From Bacilli bacterium (GTDB lineage Bacteria; Bacillota_I; Bacilli_A; ML615J-28; CAG-698), in contig JAFZWP010000016.1 of NCBI GenBank assembly GCA_017617065.1, forward strand, positions 1-41,480: a stretch of 41,480 bases of DNA, in the 5' to 3' direction. Below, one piece after another: positions 8,367 through 16,562 of this stretch. The notes under the pieces are model-generated. The model worked only from the letters and a program-made list of their open reading frames with translations, did not search any database and was not told the origin of the DNA. A program made the position numbers and the translations under genes. The first letter of the stretch is position 1; the number at the start of each line of letters is the position of its first letter.

Positions 8367-8382
8367 TAAGAAGGAGGTTAAA

Positions 8383-9756
8383 ATGGAAATTAAAGAAATG
8401 GTTTCAAAAATTCTAGAACTAATTCAAGAAAAGAAAATTCGTGAAATCAAAAAAGAATTATCAGATTTAGAAGAAATTGATATCGCTGAAGTAATGAACG
8501 AACTTCCACTAGATTCTAATCTATTATTAGTATTTAGATTGTTAGATAAAGATGTGTCTACTGAAATATTTGCTAACCTAGATACTGAAGAACAAGAATA
8601 CATTATCAATTCAATCACTGATAAAGAAATTAGTACTATCATTGAAGATTTGTTTACCGATGATGCCGTTGATATGCTAGAAGAAATGCCAGCTACTGTT
8701 GTTAAGAGAGTGCTTAAAAATGCAACTCCTGACACTAGAAACTTGATCAATCAATTCTTAAAATATCCTGATTCATCAGCTGGAAGCGTTATGACATCAG
8801 AGTTTGTAGACTTAAAGAGTAATATGACAGTAACTGAAGCTGTTAATCACTTAAGGAAAGTAGCCAAAGATAAAGAAACAATTTATACATGTTATGTAAC
8901 TGATAAAACTAGAATTCTAGAAGGTGTTGTTTCAATTAAAGATTTACTACTTGCTCATAGTGATGATTTATTAAAAGATATCATGGAAAAAGATATCATC
9001 AGTGCTCATACACTAGATGACCAAGAAGCAGTTGCGCAAGACTTTGCAAAATATGACTTAATCGCTTTGCCAGTACTTGATAATGAAGAGCGTTTAGTTG
9101 GTATCATCACAATCGACGATATTGTCGATGTCATGACAGAAGAAGCAACAGAAGATATCATGAAAATGAATGCCATCGTACCTACTGAAGATCCTTATTT
9201 AAAGACTAGCGCTTTTAAGATTGCTAAGAGTAGGATTGTATGGTTGATGATATTGATGTTTACATCAATTATATCGGGACTTATTTTAGAAAAATTTGAA
9301 GATGCAATAGCTGCTCTACCATTCCTAGTTGCCTTTATTCCAATGCTAATGGATAGCGGCGGAAATGCAGGATCACAGGCGAGTACTACAATTATTCGTG
9401 GTCTAGCTACTAATGAAATCACTTTAAAAGATTGTCTAAAAGTTGCTTGGAAAGAAATTAGAGTAGCTTTAATGGTTGGACTAGTTCTTTGTACATTTAT
9501 GGCAGCAAGGATATTTATCCAATATCATTTAATTCACCAAGTCGATGGTGGGCCAGTAAAACTTATTTTTGCAGTAACGGGTGCAATGCTTGCTACCATT
9601 ACAGCTGCAAAATTAGTTGGATCATTACTTCCAATGCTAGCTAAGAAAGTTCATCTTGACCCAGCAATTGTAGCTGCTCCAATGCTAACAACAATTGTAG
9701 ACGCTACTGCCTTAACTATTTTCTTTTTATTAGTAAAAGCAATGTATCAAATTTAG
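8383..9756 (+). CDS. mgtE: Magnesium transporter MgtE
   Basis: This 457-residue homodimeric Mg2+ channel/transporter lies in the plasma membrane. Domains in order are an acidic MgtE N domain (about 20-130), a pair of CBS domains (about 135-255, with DKTRILEGVVSIKDLL and LPVLDNEERLVGIITIDDI), a connecting helix, and a five-helix membrane domain (about 280-457) with the signature PMLMDSGGNAGSQAS. Length is typical. In the family Mg2+ binding to the N and CBS domains closes the pore, so regulation is partly built in. A GAAGGAGG lies 5 bases before the ATG. No M-box riboswitch is seen; a leader ORF and hairpin occupy the upstream gap. Confidence 0.96.
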   Translation: MEIKEMVSKILELIQEKKIREIKKELSDLEEIDIAEVMNELPLDSNLLLVFRLLDKDVSTEIFANLDTEEQEYIINSITDKEISTIIEDLFTDDAVDMLEEMPATVVKRVLKNATPDTRNLINQFLKYPDSSAGSVMTSEFVDLKSNMTVTEAVNHLRKVAKDKETIYTCYVTDKTRILEGVVSIKDLLLAHSDDLLKDIMEKDIISAHTLDDQEAVAQDFAKYDLIALPVLDNEERLVGIITIDDIVDVMTEEATEDIMKMNAIVPTEDPYLKTSAFKIAKSRIVWLMILMFTSIISGLILEKFEDAIAALPFLVAFIPMLMDSGGNAGSQASTTIIRGLATNEITLKDCLKVAWKEIRVALMVGLVLCTFMAARIFIQYHLIHQVDGGPVKLIFAVTGAMLATITAAKLVGSLLPMLAKKVHLDPAIVAAPMLTTIVDATALTIFFLLVKAMYQI

Positions 9757-9765
9757 GAGAGAATT

Positions 9766-10791
9766 ATGCAGACTAAACTAACACCAGGAAAACTACTTGA
9801 TAAACTTGGTAACTTAAATGAAGCAGGATATGCTACTAGTTTAATTAGAGATTATAATCGTGATGATATTAAAGCAGGAAAACTAAGAATCAAAGAATGG
9901 GATTATTATTACATTGGCAATGATAAATTTGCTATTGCCTTAACAATTGATGATAACTCATATATGAAGCTTGGTAGTGTATCAGTATTAGAATTTGATA
10001 CTAAATATTGGGTAACTAAAAGCGCAATGGGCTTTTTGTCAAGAGGCAAAACTAATTTGCCACCTTCTAGTAAAGTGGGAAGTGTATCTCAAACTTATAA
10101 GAAATTAAAATTAGAATTCATCAATGATGGAAAAACTAGACATTTAATCGCTTATATGAAAAACTTTGATGGCCATCAAGATTTTTCATGTGATGTTAGA
10201 TTATATGATGAACCGGCTGAATCAATGGTTATAGCTACTCCATTTGATAAACCTAAATACTTTTATTACAATCAAAAGATTAACTGTATGAAAGTAGCAG
10301 GTGTAGCAAAAGTTGGCGAAAAAGAATATAACTTTGATAAAACTGAAAGCTACGCAGTCCTTGATTGGGGTAGAGGTGTTTGGACATATAAGAATACTTG
10401 GTATTGGTCTAGCTTATCTTGTAGCGTTGATGGAGAAAAAGTTGGATTCAATCTAGGTTATGGATTTGGAAATACAAGTGCTGCTAGTGAGAATATGATT
10501 TTCTATAATGGGAAAGCATATAAAGTTGACCAAGTTGTGTTCAATATTCCACTAAATGAAAAAGGCAAGGATGATTATTTATCTCCTTGGACTATAAAAT
10601 CAAATGATGGTTTAGTTGATTTAGAATTCTTTCCAATCTTAGATCGTAATGATGATACAAACTTACTCATCCTAAAGTCTCTTCAACATCAAGTATTTGG
10701 TCACTTTAGAGGAAAACTTGTAGCTGGAGACAAAGTTATTGAACTAAAAGATAAAGTAGGATTCGCTGAAAAGGTTACAAATTATTGGTAA
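9766..10791 (+). CDS. DUF2804 family protein
   Basis: This 341-residue protein is recognised as DUF2804 by its opening (a GKLLDKLGNLNEAGYATSLI stretch), the KIKEW-like KEWDYYYIGN block, and the DYGRGVW-like LDWGRGVWTYKNTWYWSS motif in the second half. It has no signal peptide or membrane segment and is rich in beta-strand patterns and aromatic residues. The function of the family is not known to me; a role in lipid or carbohydrate chemistry has been suggested but is not shown here. It is the last gene of the sirtuin-mgtE operon, 9 bases after mgtE, followed by a hairpin terminator. Confidence 0.8.
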   Translation: MQTKLTPGKLLDKLGNLNEAGYATSLIRDYNRDDIKAGKLRIKEWDYYYIGNDKFAIALTIDDNSYMKLGSVSVLEFDTKYWVTKSAMGFLSRGKTNLPPSSKVGSVSQTYKKLKLEFINDGKTRHLIAYMKNFDGHQDFSCDVRLYDEPAESMVIATPFDKPKYFYYNQKINCMKVAGVAKVGEKEYNFDKTESYAVLDWGRGVWTYKNTWYWSSLSCSVDGEKVGFNLGYGFGNTSAASENMIFYNGKAYKVDQVVFNIPLNEKGKDDYLSPWTIKSNDGLVDLEFFPILDRNDDTNLLILKSLQHQVFGHFRGKLVAGDKVIELKDKVGFAEKVTNYW

Positions 10792-10794
10792 AAA

Positions 10795-10821
10795 AAAGGT
10801 CAATCAAATTGATTGACCTTT
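10795..10821. terminator. Bidirectional terminator between the DUF2804 gene and tRNA-Leu
   Basis: AAAGGTCAATCAA pairs with TTGATTGACCTTT. Read on minus it is followed by seven T, so it terminates the minus-strand tRNA-Leu best. On plus it has only a short TTTAGATTT tail. Confidence 0.85.
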
Positions 10822-10836
10822 AGATTTATAAAAAAA

Positions 10837-10919
10837 TGGTGCGGGTGACAGGAATCGAACCTGCACTCCGAGGAACTAGAGCCTAAGTCTAGCGCGTCTG
10901 CCAGTTCCGCCACACCCGC
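10837..10919 (-). tRNA. tRNA-Leu (anticodon UAG)
   Basis: On the minus strand GCGGGTG opens and CACCCGC closes the acceptor, with encoded ACCA. The anticodon stem CTAGA/TCTAG holds loop CTTAGGC with anticodon TAG. A long variable arm (class II) and a GGTTCGAATCC T-loop are present. Confidence 0.95.
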
Positions 10920-10930
10920 ATTACTCAACC

Positions 10931-10959
10931 ATTATACATTTTTTATTTAAAAAAAGCAA
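10931..10959 (-). promoter_or_regulatory. Promoter of tRNA-Leu
   Basis: On minus, TTGCTT (plus bases 10954-10959) and TATAAT (plus 10931-10936) are separated by exactly 17 bp, just upstream of the tRNA. Confidence 0.85.
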
Positions 10960-10998
10960 TAGTTTATTTAAAAATTGGGTCAAAAATTCATTTTCTAA

Positions 10999-11028
10999 TT
11001 GACATTTATGCTCAATCTATGATATAAT
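10999..11028 (+). promoter_or_regulatory. Promoter of the tRNA Asp-Arg-Pro-Gly cluster
   Basis: Perfect TTGACA (10999-11004) and TATAAT (11023-11028) with an 18 bp spacer, 31 bases upstream of tRNA-Asp. Confidence 0.92.
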
Positions 11029-11059
11029 GCATAAGGTCAACAAGGGAATAGTATGTAGT

Positions 11060-11135
11060 GGTCTTGTGGTGTAGTGGTTAACATGCCAGTCTGTCACACT
11101 GGAGATCGCGGGTTCAAGTCCCGTCAAGACCGCCA
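11060..11135 (+). tRNA. tRNA-Asp (anticodon GUC)
   Basis: Acceptor GGTCTTG/CAAGACC with encoded GCCA; anticodon loop CTGTCAC gives GTC; T-loop GGTTCAAGTCC is present. Confidence 0.96.
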
Positions 11136-11144
11136 GTTTATGAT

Positions 11145-11221
11145 GCGCCAGTAGCTCAACTGGATAGAGCGTTTGGCTACGGACCAAAAGGCTGTGGGTT
11201 CAAGTCCTATCTGGCGTACCA
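11145..11221 (+). tRNA. tRNA-Arg (anticodon ACG)
   Basis: Acceptor GCGCCAG/CTGGCGT with a wobble and encoded ACCA; anticodon stem TTTGG/CCAAA around CTACGGA gives ACG, whose first A is normally deaminated to inosine. Confidence 0.95.
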
Positions 11222-11242
11222 TTTTAATTAAATATTACTAAT

Positions 11243-11319
11243 CGGGAAATAGCTCAGCTTGGTAGAGCGCTTGGTTTGGGACCAAGATGTCGCAGGTTCG
11301 AATCCTGTTTTCCCGACCA
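11243..11319 (+). tRNA. tRNA-Pro (anticodon UGG)
   Basis: Acceptor CGGGAAA/TTTCCCG with encoded ACCA; anticodon stem CTTGG/CCAAG around TTTGGGA gives TGG; GGTTCGAATCC T-loop. Confidence 0.95.
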
Positions 11320-11321
11320 GT

Positions 11322-11395
11322 GCAGGTATAGTTCAAAGGCAGAACGTCAGCCTTCCAAGCTGAATATGCGAGTTCGATTCTCGTTACTTGCTCCA
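11322..11395 (+). tRNA. tRNA-Gly (anticodon UCC)
   Basis: Acceptor GCAGGTA/TACTTGC (one wobble) with encoded TCCA; anticodon stem TCAGC/GCTGA around CTTCCAA gives TCC; T-loop AGTTCGATTCT. Confidence 0.95.
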
Positions 11396-11408
11396 TATTG
11401 AATAGTCT

Positions 11409-11437
11409 AAGATGATACAATGATTGTGTCATCTTTT
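11409..11437 (+). terminator. Terminator of the tRNA cluster
   Basis: AAGATGATACA (11409-11419) pairs with TGTGTCATCTT (11425-11435) with one wobble, then TTT. Confidence 0.85.
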
Positions 11438-11551
11438 TGCATTTTTAGACCTAAATATGGCCTTTTTTATTGATTTTAGTTTATGTACAGTTCTCATTAG
11501 TCAGTAGAAAAACACTAGTAATTTCAAAAGGATACAAAACAGTATTATGTC

Positions 11552-11709
11552 TTACACGATTTAAACAAGTTTTACACGATTTGAGGCCAATTTACACGAT
11601 TACACTGATTTTTACACGATTTAACACGATTTAATTTTTTGAAGTTATTAGTATGAACCACTTTAGTTCACATATGTTAACAGTGGTTTTTCTATTTGCA
11701 ATAGTATTG
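11552..11709. repeat. Phased direct-repeat element R1
   Basis: ACACGATT occurs at 11554, 11574, 11594, 11614 and 11624, each start a multiple of 10 bp from the others, with a degenerate ACACTGATT at 11602. A hairpin with T-run follows (11656-11691). TTTGCAATAGTATTG at 11695-11709 lies 71 bp after the last copy and matches 13 of 15 bases of the core shared by R2 and R3. This element fills much of the 466-base gap 11396-11861, which otherwise holds a terminator, a promoter and a structured leader. No gene is seen in the gap. Confidence 0.65.
11656..11691 (+). terminator. Putative terminator within R1
   Basis: AACCACT (11656-11662) pairs with AGTGGTT (11682-11688), followed by TTT. What it would terminate is unclear, since the tRNA cluster already has a terminator. 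Confidence 0.5.
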
Positions 11710-11723
11710 TATTTAACAAAATA

Positions 11724-11732
11724 TGCTATAAT
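11724..11732 (+). promoter_or_regulatory. Extended -10 promoter of the 11862-16456 operon
   Basis: TGCTATAAT is a full extended -10. The -35 is poor (TATTGT at 11705-11710, 16 bp spacer). The predicted transcript start is near 11739. Confidence 0.65.
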
Positions 11733-11738
11733 ATAGGT

Positions 11739-11861
11739 AGATTTAGATATTTGCCCTGCCTCTTGTGACTAGTCAGTGAGGGTAATTGTAAAATGTTATA
11801 TCCGATGGATCTGGGTGTTAAGTGCCTAGATCAAATTTTGTTTATAAAGGAGGCATAAAAA
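11739..11861 (+). promoter_or_regulatory. Structured 5' leader of unknown class
   Basis: The roughly 120-base leader folds into at least two hairpins. In the first, TTGCCCT (11751-11757) pairs with AGGGTAA (11779-11785) around the palindrome TGACTAGTCA (11766-11775); an alternative CCTC/GAGG pairing competes. In the second, GATCTGGG (11808-11815) pairs with CCTAGATC (11825-11832). AAAGGAGG at 11846-11853 precedes the ATG. It does not match a riboswitch class I recognise. Confidence 0.4.
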
Positions 11862-12746
11862 ATGGTAAGTAATGGCTCAAATATTGAAAAAGAAGTTGAT
11901 GAACAAAATCAAATTCAAGAACAACAGTCATTTGATTTTGATGCTAATTTAATGTCGGGTGAGGCTGCACTTGGAAGTATAGTCTTAAAAAATGTTGCAC
12001 AAAATGTAGTGCCTGGACCGGGTAAGGTAATACGTTCAAGTTTTAAATCATTGTTTGCATCGATTGCTGATATATTTAAAAAACCTATTAAATTAATTCC
12101 TGCAATTGTTTTGGCAGTTATTTGGCTTGTGATAAACATTTTGCAAGCATGTAATGTAAATTCCACACCAGTACGTGTTATTTCATTTTTAACTTTTGCG
12201 GAAGGTGGAATGCATGGAGGCTTTATTGGTGCTGTTGGTGGCATAATTGGTAAAGGCATGTTTGTTGGCGCAATTGTTTTAATATTTGGTCTATTTAAGA
12301 AAAAGAATAAAGGTGAAAGAAGATCATTAAAAGAAACAATAATAGGGTCTTTTGGTTTTTCGCTTGATACACTATTTGTTTATTTAACTGGAATTGGTGT
12401 ATCGATGCTATTTTATTTATTTATCTCTGGTGGAGCGTTAAAAGTATCATTTATGGGTGGTATGGGCGCAATGATTCTTGCGGCTTTTACAGCACTAAAT
12501 GGTGGCTTTTTGGTTGGCTTAATTAATGCATTTACATCACGTGGTAAAACAAAAGCAAGTCCAACTGGAAGAAGCATTGCCCGAGGACTTGCACTTGGTT
12601 TTATAATATCAGCTTTTCTTGGTTTAATAGGAATAAAACTAATTTTAATTATTACTGGTTTAGTGTTAATTGTTGGTGGTATCGTTATGATGATATTACA
12701 AAAAACTGGTGTTGTAAAACTAGGAAAGGAGGATAATAAACAATGA
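11862..12746 (+). CDS. Multi-pass membrane protein of unknown function
   Basis: This 294-residue protein begins with about 75 mostly polar residues (cytosolic, Glu/Gln-rich) and then has five or six hydrophobic segments at roughly 79-97, 118-143, 165-193, 200-223 and 240-283. Many are rich in glycine (GGFIGAVGGIIGKGMF, GGMGAMILAA). I do not recognise a family. It is the first gene of a three-gene operon and its stop overlaps the ATG of the next gene (ATGA), with AAAGGAGG inside its own end. The tight coupling to a large exported protein suggests that both form an envelope complex; this is inference. Confidence 0.75.
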   Translation: MVSNGSNIEKEVDEQNQIQEQQSFDFDANLMSGEAALGSIVLKNVAQNVVPGPGKVIRSSFKSLFASIADIFKKPIKLIPAIVLAVIWLVINILQACNVNSTPVRVISFLTFAEGGMHGGFIGAVGGIIGKGMFVGAIVLIFGLFKKKNKGERRSLKETIIGSFGFSLDTLFVYLTGIGVSMLFYLFISGGALKVSFMGGMGAMILAAFTALNGGFLVGLINAFTSRGKTKASPTGRSIARGLALGFIISAFLGLIGIKLILIITGLVLIVGGIVMMILQKTGVVKLGKEDNKQ

Positions 12747-15700
12747 AAAGATTAATTAGAATTTTATCAATTGTTTTGTTTTTCTTTATTTCATTTATAT
12801 TGTTTACTAAATCGGTGAGAGCGGCTGATGTTGGTTTTCCATTTGATGAATTTATAAAAGAAGGTTATTCATATAATTCTGTTTCTGAATGGGATTACGA
12901 CACAATGAGATCGGAAGTTATATTTCCACAAGGCTTAGTAAGTAAGACCGCAATTAAGTTTAAGGGATACAAAAAAGGAATTTCTTCTCCAATATATACA
13001 CAAGTCGCTTATGCAAGCTTAAGTGCTCCTTCAGGATTTACTGATAATCTTGGATATATATCATATGAGAATACGGCTCTAGATATTAAAAATTATGGTG
13101 ATGATCAATTTAAAGAAGAAGTTGAAGTGATTGTAGATGAGGAATCATATGGTTTTACTAATAGAGCAAGCTATTATGTTTATCATGATATCGGTACAAC
13201 TTTGCATAAAAAAGATAACAATGCAACTGTAGAAGAATCGATTCAAGCCCAAATTGATGTTGATAGAAACGATGATTATTATGAAAATAATTATGATAAA
13301 GTAGAAGTAATTAAAGGTGGAAATTACCAAGCTCTTGTTTGTAAAACCGATACTCCATATAGCCAAACTGATACCGAAGATTCAGCTGGAAATAGTATAT
13401 ATGAAGAAAAAAACAAAAAAGTTTATGGTTTTAATTGTTCAGAAGGTTATTTATATCTATATAAAATATATTATGCAGTTCCAGAACTAAATGATTATTA
13501 TTATGAAGTTGTTCTTGTCGTTGAGGGAAGTTATAGTGCAAATATAGAAGATAAAAGTCAAGGTGATTATCAAAAAGTAATTGATAATTATAAAAGTATT
13601 GTATTAAATCATAAAAACGCAGATTACCCATCAAAGTTTTTAAACCTTAGTTCATTATATCGAATTATTTGGGAAGAGGCTGTTGTGACAAGTGATTATA
13701 CAGGTAAAATAGGTGCAGGGACTACTCAAAATGCGGAAGAAAATCCTGGTGAAGATAGTGGAGTTTCTGTTCCTGTTGCGATTGTCATAGGTCTTGCGGC
13801 AGCTGGTGCGGCTCTTGTCGGAGCTTCTGGATTAGCTGGTGCTGCAGGAGCTTCTAATAGTTCATCTAACGCAAGTGATGAAGATAAAAAGAAAAGAGCA
13901 TATAAGATGTATGTTCAAAAAGATTTTGGCGATTCGATTAAAAAAGGTGCTAAAGAACCTTCTATTATTAGAGCAAGAATGGCTGAAATTGATGAACTAG
14001 GTAAAGAACATGAACGTAATGATTTAACTGCTAAAATCTCAGTATCTGGAGAGGATATGGTTATTCAAAATGTTGCGCTTGCTGGTAAATACATTGAAGC
14101 AAAAGTTTCTGTTCCAAAGGATACAACAGGAGATAGAGCTAAAATTACATTTACTTTTACTGGTGAAGGAGGAACATTTGATAACACTGTTATCTTTAAA
14201 CTAGTTGATGGTCCACACATTGAATTCATTAGTGTTGGTGAAGAAGAAGGCACTCATAATGAAAACTGTGGAATTAATGCTATTTTGGGCGATTCATTCA
14301 CTTACGAAGCACGCTTTATGACAGTTGATGTTACAACTCCGCCAACTATTAACGACATTAAGGCAAAAAACCCAAGTGAGTTTGATGTTAAATTTGAAGA
14401 AACATCGGAACATTTAGTTTATAAAATGATTCTTAAGAATAATACTAAAGCATTAGATAAAAAAGATGTTTTCGCAAAAGTAAAAGAAGAACGTTTTGAG
14501 ATTAGTGTTAATGTTAAAGATGAAGAAAAGCCATTACAAGGTTTCGTCGCTGTGATGTTATATCCTGAAGGAATTACTGTAGATTCTACTGAAAGAGGTA
14601 AAAAGAATGATGTAGAATATATCGGTATTCAGTCTTATGAAAAAGAGGAGGTAGGGGAGCTTGATAGTAATTGGCAACCAACTACAATCAAATTCACACT
14701 CGCTATTATTGGTGAAGATAAAATTATTATTGATCCTAAGGGTGCTAAGTATCAATTTGAAAAAATAAAAGGTGCTGGCGGGTTAGGATCTAAAGCTGAT
14801 ATTGAGAATGCAATTGCGGAAAAATATAAATATAAAGAGAGTACCGATAATAATTATGAGAAATTCCAATATGTATTTGAACCAAATACGATGCTATGGG
14901 ACCCTGAAGATGGAACTTTCTTTATGACATTACTACCTGTAACAGCCGAATATCAAGAATATTCATATAAAGAAGAAATACCTTTAAGAATATGTGGTAA
15001 AAAGGTTGATGAAGTTGAAGAATGGAACCGTGAATATGAAAAAGTACGTAATCGTATTGAACGTTTCTCGGTACCTGGTGAAAAAGATCGTAACTTAAAG
15101 AAACTAAAGGAATTTGCGATAGCGGATCAATACAAAGCATCTGTTTTAGAACTTCGTCTTATGAGTAAAGACATTCTTCGTTCATATATGAAGTATTGGA
15201 CACATGAGCATGAAAAAGACGAATATGACATGAGAGTACTTGAATGGCAAGTGTTTGGTCTTGAATGTGCAAAATGGATTGGTGACTGTGCATTTTCATT
15301 CTTAGTTAGTGCTTATGCGGGACCACTTGCGGATGCCATTATATCTCCTGCCAAAGATTTTGCGACTGGTGCGATTGGTGAGTTATATGCTGCATGGAAA
15401 TATGGTGAAAAAATTGATATTAATATTATTGAGCGGTTTGAATTCACAAAGAGTTTAGCTTCGGCTGGTGATAATATCGTTGGCAATGCAATTGACATTA
15501 CTAGTTGGAGGAAAGCAGCCGCTACACTTGGTGGATATTTTGTATATGCTTCTATTAAAGCTTATATTGAAAAACTAAATGATGGTGAAAGTGACCTTTA
15601 TGGAGCATTTGTAAAAGGTTTTGCGGATATGACTTTACAAACATTTAAAGCCGCATTTTCGAACCTTTTCAAGAAGTGGATAGAAACAAGCAAATACTTT

Positions 15701-16147
15701 CAAGACACAATTGGGCCTAAGATTCAAAAATATGTAACTGATACAACGATTGAAAACTTCCAATTAAAATATAATTATTCGCAACAATTATATGGTGAAC
15801 TCGCTCTTAAAGGTGCAAAAGAAGTAGAAATCAAAGTGACGGAAGCATTAAACTCAGTAATAAGTAATCTTGTTGGAACTGGTGCTGGTTATATTGTGGA
15901 TAAGACGCTAGAAAATGTTCATACATCATCTGGTTTTAGTGTTAAAAATAATCATTTGATTTTCACTTTCACAATGCAAGCATTTCAAAGTCGCACTTAC
16001 GAAGTAACACTTGATATTAATTCGATACTTATGAATGTTTCTTGTCCATTATTTGGTTGGTTATATGACATGATATTTGGAAGTGTTCCTGTAAGTGCTA
16101 AAACTATTGATGTACCTAAAGATCCACCACTACCAAATAAAAATTAA
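12743..16147 (+). CDS. Large exported, membrane-anchored protein with Ig-like regions, unknown function
   Basis: This 1134-residue protein starts with a signal peptide (KR-rich start, hydrophobic core, likely cut after SVRA at 27). Residues 28-335 form a beta-rich domain. A Gly/Ala-rich membrane segment lies at about 340-368 (from GVSVPVAIVIGLAAAG), followed by DEDKKKRAYK, which suggests the remaining 765 residues face the cytosol. Regions 385-500 and 500-760 look like beta-sandwich (Ig-like) repeats (KISVSGEDMVIQNVALAGKY, KITFTFTGEGGTF). Residues from about 790 on are helical, with amphipathic stretches (SFLVSAYAGPLADAII) before a short beta end. I do not recognise the full protein. The cleaved-signal and topology reading is inference. 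Confidence 0.75.
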   Translation: MKRLIRILSIVLFFFISFILFTKSVRAADVGFPFDEFIKEGYSYNSVSEWDYDTMRSEVIFPQGLVSKTAIKFKGYKKGISSPIYTQVAYASLSAPSGFTDNLGYISYENTALDIKNYGDDQFKEEVEVIVDEESYGFTNRASYYVYHDIGTTLHKKDNNATVEESIQAQIDVDRNDDYYENNYDKVEVIKGGNYQALVCKTDTPYSQTDTEDSAGNSIYEEKNKKVYGFNCSEGYLYLYKIYYAVPELNDYYYEVVLVVEGSYSANIEDKSQGDYQKVIDNYKSIVLNHKNADYPSKFLNLSSLYRIIWEEAVVTSDYTGKIGAGTTQNAEENPGEDSGVSVPVAIVIGLAAAGAALVGASGLAGAAGASNSSSNASDEDKKKRAYKMYVQKDFGDSIKKGAKEPSIIRARMAEIDELGKEHERNDLTAKISVSGEDMVIQNVALAGKYIEAKVSVPKDTTGDRAKITFTFTGEGGTFDNTVIFKLVDGPHIEFISVGEEEGTHNENCGINAILGDSFTYEARFMTVDVTTPPTINDIKAKNPSEFDVKFEETSEHLVYKMILKNNTKALDKKDVFAKVKEERFEISVNVKDEEKPLQGFVAVMLYPEGITVDSTERGKKNDVEYIGIQSYEKEEVGELDSNWQPTTIKFTLAIIGEDKIIIDPKGAKYQFEKIKGAGGLGSKADIENAIAEKYKYKESTDNNYEKFQYVFEPNTMLWDPEDGTFFMTLLPVTAEYQEYSYKEEIPLRICGKKVDEVEEWNREYEKVRNRIERFSVPGEKDRNLKKLKEFAIADQYKASVLELRLMSKDILRSYMKYWTHEHEKDEYDMRVLEWQVFGLECAKWIGDCAFSFLVSAYAGPLADAIISPAKDFATGAIGELYAAWKYGEKIDINIIERFEFTKSLASAGDNIVGNAIDITSWRKAAATLGGYFVYASIKAYIEKLNDGESDLYGAFVKGFADMTLQTFKAAFSNLFKKWIETSKYFQDTIGPKIQKYVTDTTIENFQLKYNYSQQLYGELALKGAKEVEIKVTEALNSVISNLVGTGAGYIVDKTLENVHTSSGFSVKNNHLIFTFTMQAFQSRTYEVTLDINSILMNVSCPLFGWLYDMIFGSVPVSAKTIDVPKDPPLPNKN

Positions 16148-16162
16148 TAAGGAGATGCTATT

Positions 16163-16456
16163 ATGCCTATTGTAACAATCGTATTATTTGTCTTTTCGGG
16201 TGCACTATTGATATATGCTGGTATTACAGCTCTTACTAAGAAGATATCAGTAATGCCTACACGAAGTGCATCAGTAAAGAACGTAACAAAAGAATATGCA
16301 GTTAAATTTGCGAAATTAATTGCTTTTCTTGCAATTGCGCCTTTCGTTGGTGGAGTAATAGGCTTTATAACTGAAATTGTATTAATACCAATAATTGTAT
16401 TCTTTGTTCTTTTTATTGGTTTACTAGTTTTAGGTATTAAAATAATAATGAGATGA
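16163..16456 (+). CDS. Small multi-span membrane protein, unknown function
   Basis: This 97-residue protein has an AAGGAG site 7 bases upstream and follows the large exported protein by 15 bases. Hydrophobic segments at about 2-22, 49-71 and 73-95 make it almost wholly membrane-embedded, with a basic loop (KKISVMPTRSASVKNVTK) between the first two. No family is recognised. It ends in TGA and is followed by the operon's terminator. It probably works with its two operon partners. Confidence 0.7.
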   Translation: MPIVTIVLFVFSGALLIYAGITALTKKISVMPTRSASVKNVTKEYAVKFAKLIAFLAIAPFVGGVIGFITEIVLIPIIVFFVLFIGLLVLGIKIIMR

Positions 16457-16476
16457 TTGTTATATAATTATTTGCA

Positions 16477-16520
16477 AAAAAAGACTTTGGTGAGTTTGAA
16501 ATAGTACCAAAGTCTTTTTT
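16477..16520 (+). terminator. Terminator of the 11862-16456 operon
   Basis: AAAAAAGACTTTGGT (16477-16491) pairs perfectly with ACCAAAGTCTTTTTT (16506-16520), a 15-bp stem. Confidence 0.92.
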
Positions 16521-16562
16521 GGATAGTGCTTTAATAAAAATGTATTAGTTTTTCTCGTTCAA

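Noticed and set aside
8263..8382. M-box magnesium riboswitch before mgtE
   Set aside because: The gap is only 120 bases and lacks the conserved M-box blocks; a leader ORF and simple hairpin explain it better.
11238..11432. Minus-strand open frame of 64 codons across the tRNA-Pro and tRNA-Gly genes
   Set aside because: It is the reverse complement of tRNA genes (RIELAYSAWKADVLPLNYT is the well-known spurious translation), with no ribosome site.
11552..11634. CRISPR array
   Set aside because: Repeats are about 9 bases with 1-11 bases between, far too short for repeat-spacer units, and no cas gene is present.
11552..11634. Replication origin with DnaA boxes or iterons
   Set aside because: ACACGATT does not match TTATNCACA and there is no replication initiator gene nearby.
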